Assembly: GCF_964355755.1 (NCBI RefSeq)
Contig: NC_092673.1
Span: forward strand, 5,401,001 to 5,461,000
DNA: 60,000 bases
Source of the DNA: Antedon mediterranea
Lineage: Eukaryota; Echinodermata; Crinoidea; Comatulida; Antedonidae
Reading direction: 5' to 3'
Shown here one piece after another: positions 45,484-57,400 of the stretch. Made by a program: the position numbers and the translations under genes. Position 1 is the stretch's first letter; the number at the start of each line of letters is the position of its first letter. The notes beneath the pieces were generated by a model that was not told where the DNA came from, ran no database searches, and saw only the letters and a list, made by a program, of their open reading frames with translations.

Positions 45484-48400
45484 CTACAGAAAAAAAATAA
45501 AATCATTACTGAAGTAAAGAGTAATAAAAGCAAAGCAAATAATATCAAATTGTTTGCTTACTAATAAATGTATTAACAATGATAAATACAATTCAATTCA
45601 ATTCAATAAACTTTATTGTCAAACTCATGAATGGCTTGAAACTTTGGCTGAAAGTACACACATTAAAATTGTCTAAAAACATTGTCGCACAAACAGTAAA
45701 AAAGATGGTTTATTTCACTAAAGAAACCTAAATACAAATATCAGAAAACTAATTTGCTTTCTGCAATAATATTAATAATATCAAAACTTTTATTTCATTC
45801 ATGACACATTCCAAAAATTAATGTGTGTATAATATTAATGATGATAGCTGTATGATAATGAACATTATTAATTTGCTGATGATGACTATAATGAGGGCTG
45901 AACTGATGATAACACTAGCAGTAATAATAAAGCCAATTTTCCACTAGAATTTGATTACGCGAATCGAAAGCGTCACATTATACGCATGTGTAGAGTGTGG
46001 AGGATAGGAACTTGAATATGCATGTGTATAAGCCGGCGCTTTTAATTCGCGCGAACAAATTCCCTCTAAAATCAGCCTAATGCTGTCAATGATGGTGATG
46101 ATGCTAATAGAGTTTACCTGTATAAATCCATCGTCATGGGCGGCACCTCCTGGGAACACTTTATCTATTAACACTTGAGGTTGTTGTCTTGAGTCACTCC
46201 CTCCTGAAATACTGATACCTACAATTAACAAAAATCATCCATTATTATTACTGCAATTATTTAGCTTTACATAATATTATAGAAACATGGTCTTTGCATA
46301 TAAGCATTTAAAAAAAACCACCATTATATATATATATATATTACTTGTATAACCTGTTAGAAATGTTAGCAACCTGTTAGAGATTGGCATTTGGAATGCT
46401 GTCTTAACAACAATAAAGGAGAAACCTTCAGGACTGATCAAAGAGTCCCCTTAATAGAGGTGTCTTTTGAATAGTTCAACATAGAAATGTTAAAATGTAT
46501 TTTGCTCTTTATTTTTTTTTTTTATATGAAAGTGTCCCCTCCCAAAAGAGGGGGGGGGGAGGGGGGGTTCTATTATATTATGAATTGTTCCTATCTTTAG
46601 TTTCATTTACACACAACCTTTCCATAAAATGCATCAATTATCATTAAGTTAATAACTGTTATTATTGTAAAGGTAGTACAACGTTTTTTTCAGGCTCTAC
46701 CTTAGTTGTACGTCCTCCATCTTAATTTGTATGTTATGTTTGTTGTGATGGAAATAAAGATTGATTGATTGATTGAACTAAATCAACTAATATTTTGTAA
46801 CCGTTACCTAATGATGTTTGTGTTTTCTTTATGACTCTTTCAATAGGACCATCTTCTATGTTATACTCCATTCTGGCACTCTGCAGAATCTCTTTCAGTG
46901 GGAATGGTTCCTCCTCACTGTGGTAACCATTTGATAGAACTGGTTTTTCTGCTTTATTTTTTCTGAGGAAGATAAACGTGTTATGTGGGACCGTTTGCTA
47001 TCATAAAGTAACATGTAGGATGAACCATAAAGGTTTATTATAAACAATAGAAACTGTATACACAGATCTACCCTTTAATCCCAATGCCAAAAAAGGACAT
47101 TTTCTGTACCTATAAAATGCTATGCTTAAATAATGGAGACATCCCAGGGTGACTAGTATATCTGCAATGTAGAAAATAATGTTTAAAAAATGATATATCC
47201 CCAACTGTATCTAAAGCTCTGTCTACACTATCAAAATAGTTGGCAAAAAAGTGTGATGTTCCCAAATATGGTAGTGATATGCTCAAATATGGTATTGATC
47301 TGACATCATCATGTCCATATATGGACACATTTTTTGTCACATAAAGTTTGATAGTGTAGACAGAGCTTAAATTCAATGAAATTAAATGTAAAACTGACTT
47401 ACAGAATTCCTTTTTTTGGAAATGTTGGCGACTCATCAAAAGAAAGACTTGAATCTCTGCCAGCAAAGTAGTCCTCCATCCCATCAACACTTAGATGTTG
47501 CTTCTCACTAAAATCATTATTCTTCTGTTTGCGATCTTTTGAGGATGATCGAACATTTACTGGAGAAGGAGTCTTTCTTCTTATATTGGATTTCTTCTTT
47601 GTCCTTTCTTTAATGGTTGATGTAGAACTTGCATCACTGTCATCCATTGTGAATTTATACTTACCCTTTCTGCTTCCAACAAGTACTGGTGGTGATGCCA
47701 TGTCTGACTCATCACTAAACTGAAGCTCTAATTCAACATCATCGTCAATTTTTGTTGGAACATGATCCAAACTTCCATCACTTTCCACACTCTCATTATC
47801 CTCTATTACAAAATCCAGTTCATCATTGACAACAATATCTGGTGTAGGTTGAAGACGTGGACTGGGTTCGCTATCACGTGGCGAAGATTCAACACTAGAT
47901 ATGAAATCATCAAAAAGTTCAAATCTAACTGCGCTTCTCGGTCTTGTATTCTCCTCGGGTTCAACAGTGGTTTCTGTCGGTCTAACGGCATGTCTCGGTT
48001 TTGCGTTCTCTTCAGGTTCCTCAGCGGTTTGTTTCGGTAAATTATCCATTCCAAAGATTGGGTTTGCAGTAAACTTTCCAGAGCCAAGACTACTATCAAG
48101 GTCTTCAAAATTATTACTTAAACCACTGCTTGGCCGTGCCTCCTTTTTAGGGTTTTCTTGCTTCAGACTGCTTTCTGGTGGAGAACTTTTATAATGACCT
48201 CCAGATGATCGATCTCGGTGGCCATTAGTGACAGACTTCCTACTAGAAACAGTTGAGATCTCACTATCATCATCACGTTGATCATCGTCATTAGAGTCAT
48301 AATCCCTTCTTAAGTAATCACTAACAAACCTTTCTTGTTTGTTCTTTGATCTCTTTTCAGATGTTCTGCCATTCTTAACTGGTCTCTTTTCTGGTACTGA

Positions 48401-51400
48401 TGAGATATCACTTGTATCGTCATCTGACATTTGCAAATGATCATTAAATTCTTGTTTATGTTTATTATGATTGTGATCTAAAATCATCATTTTTGGTTTC
48501 GATGATGAATTTCTGTTGTTCATGTTTAAGTCATAGATGTCATCATCTGGTACCATCAACTTAAAGTCAGATGTCCTTCCTCTTATTTGTTTATTATTCA
48601 CGTGTCCATAAGCTATTGTCCTTTCTGTATATTCATCAGCTTCTTTTTGTTCTTTCATTTTCTTTTGTATTTCTTCTTGTCTTTCTCGTTTTAATCTATC
48701 TAATTCTTCTTTTCTCCTTTTCTCTCTGTTCATATTTTGCGTTGTTTGTAGATGAAATCCTCCTACAGAATCTACAAAATAATAAATAATAAAACAACTT
48801 TAAGCCACCTTTAACAAAATTATGGGATGTATAGAAATATATTATACAAATAATGAACGCATATGGTGAGAATATGTCGATTGAATTTTCTACCAAGGCA
48901 GTCAATATCTGTCAATACTATTTTACCAACAATGTATTTTATGAATCTATCTATTAAATCGGCAATAAGGTTGAAGGGTTATATGCCACAACACTAGATA
49001 TCACACATAGACCGATGTAATGCAAACAATGTATTTTAATAACTCTTAATAATAACTACATGGGAATTGTAGCAACAATGAGTGCACTGGTGAATCACGT
49101 TTCACAACTAAGAACATAATATTTTTAGCTTACTTGGTTTGGTTTCAAGAATAGTCTTTTTTGGCGCTGATGTTTTATTTGCTCTTCTTAACATTGGTGA
49201 CCGTCGAACTTAACATAGAAAGAAGAAATATTGAATAAAAATAATAAAATTAATCAAAGTATATTCAAATATTATCCCTAGTTACATAATAATAATAATT
49301 TAAAGAATTTATTATTATTATTATTATTTCTTTATCCTGGATAGCCTCTTCAGTCAAATAATGTTCTCGCAGAGGGTCCAGTTAACCGCTCGTCCACTCA
49401 CTCGTCAATTGATGAGTTTATACACTAGAGTCAGTACGATACTTACTATAGTTGGATGTGCCTGACTGCAGTTCTTCAAATGCATCTGCTTCCCTTCTAG
49501 ACACCATGCTTTCAAAACGACCTATGTCAGTTTGATAGAGAGTGCTTCTAATCTCTCGTAATAATATCACTTTCTCAGGCTTGTCAAGAATCGCCAGCAA
49601 GGGGTGGACAAGGTGTTCAATGTCACGATCTTCATGATACTGAAAATGAAAATTTTCTTGCAAAAATTAATATTATAAATCTTTGAATAGAACACAAACA
49701 AAACAACTCAAAACAAATTATGGAAAGCCTACAGTAGAAGTAGATCTTTCAAAACTTGTATTAGTCATGTATGTAGCACAAAACAGCAGTAGCATAAATC
49801 CACATTTTGTGCAAATTAATTTGTTTAAAAAGCAGGCAGAGGTGGCACATTGCATGTTGGGAAATAACATTTAAGTTAAGTTTTACTTGTTCCAATAAAA
49901 ACTATTGTTACTGTAACGGTCATTTAATCTTACCCGTTTGATATGTCTAACAATAGCAGTACATTCATCATGTTTAAGCAAACGTTGTGCTAGCTCCATC
50001 ATACAGCTCATGGCCGGACCAAAATCAATTTCAGGTTCAGGAGAATTACTGCTTGAAGTGGCCTGTACTGATGCAATACTCTGCTTGCCGTCACTACCAT
50101 GACTGGAGCCTAGGAAAAAGAAAAATCCTGTTTAAAGAAATACAACACCATTATCTTTTATTTTATTGTGAAAATTCACAATAAGAGGGAAAAGGTAAAT
50201 CATGATGAGAAAAAGCAGATCGCCATAAGTTTTTGTATGTGATAGATTAGTAGTAATCTTTTCTCTGTGTATAAACATAAAAAGATTAGTGTTACAAATG
50301 GGGTATTGTGATTCCATAAATAATCTTATTAGATAAATGGTCTATGAACAATTTTAATTACTCAAATTACCTGCTTCAACAGATCTCAAATCTCCCATGC
50401 TGCTTCTTCTCACTGCCCATGCTTTATTGGCCCACATTGGGTCAGAATCTTCACCACTAACTTTATCCAGACCATCCAGGCTTGTGGATGTCTTAGGCTT
50501 CCGGAAACTTCCCAGCGGATTTCGTCGCTTTATTTTGGCACTCATTGAGCCTGTAAATTATAATAACATTCAGTATAAAAAATTTGACAAGTTTGACAAA
50601 AAAAGTGTGATATGCCAAATATACACCTATGCCCAAATATGATACTGATATGACATTATCATATCCATATATAGGCACATCACATTTTTTTGTCACATAA
50701 AGTTTGATAGTGTAGACAGAGCTTCTTACAGCTACTGTACCTCCAAACAGTGCTCATTTTTCTGTATACAATGACAGGGGCTGAGATGGAGTAAATACAA
50801 TTTCAGAGGTGTAACACTGAACCTCCATTTTAAGTACTTATTCGAGAAGACTTATTCTACCACCAGAACTATAGTCCAGATTTGATTACTTTATGTTGCA
50901 ATGCCTTAACTGGAACCAGTCTCAATTCAATAGAGTGCAACAATCTTTTTACATGTACCTGATGATTGTTTGTCTTTTTCTTTCCGTTTCATTTTCATTC
51001 CGAATAAGATTTCTCTAAATGTTCTGTTGCGTTTTACTTTCTGACTTCCAGGTCTGTTTTCCTGCATTGGTGGTAGATCTTTTTCTAAAAACAAGAATAA
51101 CAAATTTATATGAATTATATTTCTTTTTATATAACAATCAAGCCAAAATAGAAAATGGTGTAGTGAAAATGTATGTTGTAATAACTTGTTACTACTCCAA
51201 ATGACCTCCTATATCTTTGTAAATACAGTAAGTTATCAAATATAACCTCATTTAAAAACAGGGATAAGTAAAATCTGATCAAAGAGAAGAGCGTACGAGA
51301 TGCATGATGGGAAATAACTATCAAAGCAATTACTCCACAAATTATTATTTTTGATATAAAAGCAAGCAAAAAGAGAAAACGGGGTAACAAAAGGGTACTG

Positions 51401-54400
51401 TATTTTACAATAACTCCAATTGAACTCTGATATCTTTATAAGTTATGAACTATAACCTCATCCCAAAAAGCTTACAAGATGCATGATGGGAATTCTTACA
51501 TTTGCTTCAATATTTACCTCAATTGAAAGAATATGCATTCTGTATACTGACGAAATTTTGAATTTATTTTAATTTATTGGAGAGTGCAAAGGATGAAAAA
51601 TTAATTGTTGAAAAGTGGAAATTTAACAATAGGTAAACATAAAGCTATAAAAAAGTGATTAAAATAAATAAAGTGCAAAACAAAATCTATCAGTATGTTT
51701 AAGCAGAATATAAGTAAAGAATGGGCAGAATAAAAACAATTTTGTAGCTAAATTTGCAATAAACAAAGCATCATAATGTGGGTTTTGACATATTTGTACA
51801 TATAAATAGAATTTAAATAAATTAGAAGTTGGCTAAAAACAGTATTTTAAAATGTTATAATACATTTGCTGCTTTTTAAGGTAAAATTAAGACACTATTA
51901 GTACACAAAGCAATTTACCCATTTGTAAATAAATAGATTTTAAATGTTCATATAAATGATGGTTAAAAGGGTAGGAGGTGGAAAATAAACATGGACTTGT
52001 GTCTGGGTTCCTTTCTAATTCTTTTACAGTGTAAGCGCATTATTTTTTCTAGCCATTTAGTAAATTTTACTTACCACGATGAAACATTTGCACCTCTTTT
52101 TTATAATCAAACAGAAACAAAGAGTATTAGAGACATTCAATTTTATTTTACTAAAAAGGCTGCTATAAAATATAGGACAATATTCAGATTACATTAAAAA
52201 TGTGTTTATAAATGTCTTGTGTCCAAATTTAACTTAAACCATGGGGTGGGATAGAACATTTTCAATTTTGAGGCTAGGGCTCTGGGCTTACTTAGTTTAT
52301 GGACTGTCAAAAACAGGCTGAACTTGGGGCCTAGAACTACTTACAGTTAAGCATGGGAATAATATGAATCATATGCAAATTTGTGGAATGGGATCAAAAT
52401 TGTGTATTTGATCAAATCTCTAAATCCTTAATATAAAAATTTCTGAACCTACCTCCAGGGTGTTTCATGCTGTGTGATCGGCCTAGATTGCGATGGTCAC
52501 TTTTCAAAGCACTTGTTCCCATTACAGGCTGACTTTTGGCTGTTTGTACACTCTTAGCTGAAACACTATCTACGTCATCTGTAGCTGCCAAATCTTGGTG
52601 AGTTGTTACTGGTGGAGGCTTAGAATGATTCTAAAAAATTATAATATATACATATTACTGAAATAATTTTCTGAGAAGATATATTTTGATCTATAGTGGA
52701 ACATTAGTTTGAATGACCATAATCTTACCTGCATTGTTGCAGTAGCTTGCAGCATTTTAGAAGGAGGATGGTTATCTTGTGGAACTGCAGAGTATGGAGG
52801 TGGTTGTGATTGTCTTCTTGATAAAACTGCATTATCAAATACTGGATTTACTCCCTCTGCTCTACCCTCTAAATGATTGATGTCACCAGTTGAAGCCACT
52901 CTTTTGTACTGCTTATGTGGTTTGATACCAGTATGGTTGCTTGGCATAGATAGTCTATTCATTCCATTTTCATGTAACGGTATCTTTTGTTGTACTCCTC
53001 CTTCCTCTAATAGAGGAGTCTGCGTAAATCGTTCAATATGGTCCATTGGTATTAAATGGTTCGATCCATTTGCATAAGGAGGAATTAGAGGTGGCACTTT
53101 AGAAGAGTTACGTGACTGTGGGCCTGAAAATAATTTCAAATACAAAAAGGATGGTAATCAAGTGTTAATTTTTACAAATAAAAAATTTTATTTATTTGGC
53201 CTCTCATTCTCAGTCCTGGATTTGTAAGTTTTATATAGTAAAAGGGGACATCTTTGGGACAAATCAAAGTGCAATAGGATGTCTCCTGAATATAGCGCAC
53301 AATGTGCCCTTCATAGTGGTAGTACCTGAATAAGGTTTCACCTTAAAAGATCCTAAATTTGTACAATGTACTGTTTATTTTTACTTCATGTTCGCAAAAT
53401 CAGTAATAAGTTAATAACTCACGTTTATGATTTTTAACTGGCTGTTCATTCACCCAGCTATACTCCGCAACCATCTCCTTATAAGCTGGATATCTGTTTA
53501 CCGTCTTTATTGTCATTATAAGATGTCGCTGATGGCGTAGGAAGTCAATCGCTCTTGCGTGTGAAATGTTTAAAAAACTTTCCCCATTTACATTCACAAT
53601 CTGGTCACCAACTTGAATCCCGCTCCTAAAAGCCTGGCCTCCTTTGTCAAGCCTATAAAAAAAAATAGAAAAGAATAATTTGTTGTGGTTTACAACTTCA
53701 AAACCATTAACCATTGTGCTTTCAAATAAAATAGTTATGCTTACTTAGACACATAGATTCCTAGGCTGTACTCACTGCCACCTCTCAGGTTGAAGCCAAT
53801 GCACTGGCCAGGATAAAGCTTTATAATAACCCTTCTTTCACCAGCATCTTGTAGCATTCTTGTACCTGACATGTTGAAGCGTGGAGGGGTAGATTCACAC
53901 TGTTCATCATTGTCCGTGATTGTTCGTTCAACTGTGTCATACCTTGATAAAGAATTAGTGATAGTTTATACTATGTGTTATTGAAAGGTTACATACAACT
54001 CACTGGTTACATGTGATTTAATGTATTCATTTAAGAAACAAAGAAAATGGCGGGGTAATACTCACTCATGAGTGAGTGGCCGAGCGGTTAAGACAGTGGA
54101 ACCGTAATCACGTAGCCATAACATCGGCAGGGGTTCGAGGCTCACTCACTCCATGGTTCTGGTGGTAGAACGGGTCTTCTCGGATACGGACTATAAACCG
54201 TAGGTCCAGTGTACACAACTTGCTCGTGTGCACTTTAAAGAACCTAGTACATCTTTCGAGACGAGTAGGGGGTTACCCCGGTGTATTAGTACATCACAGC
54301 CACTGATCACCAACTGGGCCCTCTGGGAGATCAGTCTTTGACTGAAGAGGTCACCCAGTATAAAGATAAAACAAACAAACAAACAAAAGATGTCTTGGCT

Positions 54401-57400
54401 TGTTTTACATGCACTAGATGTGTATACCGGCCCTAAGAAGAGAAGTCTGAGTAATGTCTTGAACCTGACATTATGCTTTGCGGTGCCCTATCTTAACCAT
54501 GGATTAGAGGATTGGATTGCAGCTTACCATGATGTTTTCTCACGAGCAAACTTGAACCCAGGTACTTTCCCGGTTCGCTTCACCTTCATCCTCAGCCGGT
54601 TGCTCCCTTGCAAGACCATCACAGCACTGCTTGTTGCGATGTTCTCAAAGTTTACATTGTTTACCTCTATTAGCTGATCACCTAATTCCAGACCGTTCTC
54701 CTCTATAATGAATAAGTGGGACAATAATTTAATTTCACACTTATTTTTATAGTTACAGTATATTATATTGAAAACTACACATTTTCATGGTCAACAATAT
54801 GAATTAGGTTCTCAAAAACTGAGCAACATACTTGGCAAAATGGAGTGGCACAATTTAGTGGTTGAGAGTGCAATGGCCTCCCTTTTGACAGTTAAAATGA
54901 TGAACTACTTTTTAAAATCAATTTTTGACAGACTATTAATATTCAATTTTAGCATTCCTAGATTCATCTCTGAAGTATATATTGTTAAAGCTTCCAAAAA
55001 TGACATTAATGTTATTCTTATTAATTGTTGATGATTAATGCAAATGTCAAATTAAACTATTAATCACAATGTACTTTAAATATCTCAAATTCTGATATTA
55101 GCTGATTCAAACAACAATAGGCATTTACAATTACCATAGTTACTATGGTATTAAAGGTAATAGGTTAGATAATCCAAACCTTTTGAAAACACTACAATAG
55201 ATAGTTCTTTGTAATGCCATGTTCGATTCCTAAAGAATGTAAGCTACTGTTTAAATCAATGTATTTGCTGAGTAAATGAACAAATACTTCTTTTGTAGAT
55301 TGGTCTATTTATTGTCAAGTGTCCTAGTGAAGGCAGGTACTATACTACAATAGTTATCACAGTGATGCAGCCACGACAAAATAAAGTGGTCAGGTTTTTG
55401 CAAGAAAAAGGGAAGAATCTCTGTTAAAGCCACTGAGTTGTCAAAGGCCTCAGGTTGAAACCTTACCAACCATACTGGTGGGTATCGCTATGGCCCTGTA
55501 TCACTAAAGATATAGGATTTGAAATGGTATAAAAAGTGCAAAAGGAATTGATGAACAGATACTAATGTCCTATCTTTTGCATTATAATTATCAAAACTCA
55601 AGGGAAAGGATGGGGGATGGTGCTGGCTGGCCAACCACATTTTATCCGCCTATTAAAATTACTGTATTACATTAATATACTCTAGAAGCACCAGATTTCA
55701 CTAAATTGATAGTAGAATTGGACACAATACTACTGAACCATTTGTAGTACAGCTAAACTTATTTGGTTTAATTATTTACCTGCTGGTGAGCGTGCATCAA
55801 CAGAGCTAACAAATATTCCCAAGCCGTGTTCTGAGCCACCTCTGATGCTAAATCCAAGGCTTCCGCATACCTTCTGTATGGTTATATGACAAAGACTTGA
55901 CGGGGAATGCTGGCCTACGTGAACAGATCCTACAGTGTACAAAAAACAAAATACAATACAAATAATATTAGGGGGAAGAGAGAGAGTTTGTATGGTTATA
56001 AAAAAAAATGTGGCTATTGCATGCATCCATACGCATAGGGTATCAAAATGACCAGAATTATACTGGAAATGTATTTGAAAACTGCACTGGGGTATAGTAT
56101 CTTTGCTTGTAAGCAGTACTAAAGTCGTTTTGTTTAACCAATCATTTATTAAATACAATAATATTCGGGTAATGATATCCCAATCATAATAAACTACCTG
56201 TATGAAGTGAAATTTAAAACAAAGAGGTGTACAAAAAAATTTTTTACAAATTTTGTAAAAGTACAGTATGTTTTTCAAATTCAGGGATGTAGGCCTACTG
56301 TAGCTACCGAAATCTGAAGGTGACTAAATTTTGTTAGTACCAGCAGCTTTCAGGAAGACTTATTTAGGGGGATCTTTGACACCTTTTTTTATAGTATTGT
56401 ATAAATATTGTAGATCATCACAACATTTTTAGAAGATGAAATCAATCGATCAGCCAATTATTTATATTCATTGCAAACAGCTGAACATAAGCCTCAAGTA
56501 AATGATATAATTAAAGGCTGATTTGGTAATCATCACATTTATTGAAGCATAAATACTCATTTGCATATTGATTTATTCCATAGAACAGGTGTTTGTATTT
56601 ACCAGGTAGTATTATAATATTTGATTTTTATCACCTGGAAGAGACACATTTGATGTGTATCACAATAGCATTTGAAATTAACTTACAATGACTCATATAG
56701 TATTAATCATACAATTGTTATTATTATTACAGTATAATTATTATAATATTGTATTCAAAATTACAAAAGTATATAATTAATATCATTATACACGGGTAGC
56801 TGTGTAATCTATGCAGATTGAAACAATTTATTGTTGATTTTTTATTTCTCCTTCCTTGACCATTTTTATCTTTGCTATTAATATTATCATCTTTAATTTT
56901 CTCCAATGCAATTTTTAAATTTCTCGTAAATCTGAAATATAAAAAGATGTATGATCAAATATAATCCAGAACATATCTCCATTTAATTACAGATCATGTG
57001 AGGAGCATGTCTTAAGACAACTTATCATCTGAATGACACCAATGTCCTTAGTAGAAAGGTGTTCATACTGTAGAGTATACAGTAATTAAAATAGGTATGT
57101 ATTGATTTGGTAATGAGGAGATCTTAACTGTAATATTGTAGCTTACTGCATTTCATGATTCACTATACGACTATGTTGCTGTCGAGTCGAAAAGTCATTC
57201 ATAAACAAATGTGAGCATGCACAGATCCGTATAAGAAACCAAGAGAACCAGAGATACAGTATTTACTATAAAAACTACTCAATGTTTTGAAATAATAGAT
57301 TGGATTGTATATTCATTCATTTATTCAAACTAAATGAACAGGCCTATACTACAGTGTACAGTACGTAATTCTGATTCTGAAAAGTGCAAATATCGTACTG

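Noticed and set aside
47529-48194. Several plus-strand open frames of 64-97 residues
   Set aside because: They are antisense shadows of the biased composition of whirlin exon 13.
54070-54148. A functional Ser/Leu-type tRNA gene
   Set aside because: The A and B boxes are present, but the anticodon arm does not fold cleanly and the sequence continues into a SINE body with an (AAAC)n tail.
54390-54677. Plus-strand open frame of 95 residues
   Set aside because: It runs from the end of the SINE across whirlin exon 3 in antisense; no independent support.
55980-56278. Upstream extension of the frame of whirlin exon 2
   Set aside because: It precedes a good acceptor (TTTTTTGTACACTGTAG) and is low-complexity intron sequence; the phase of exon 1 joins at 55929.
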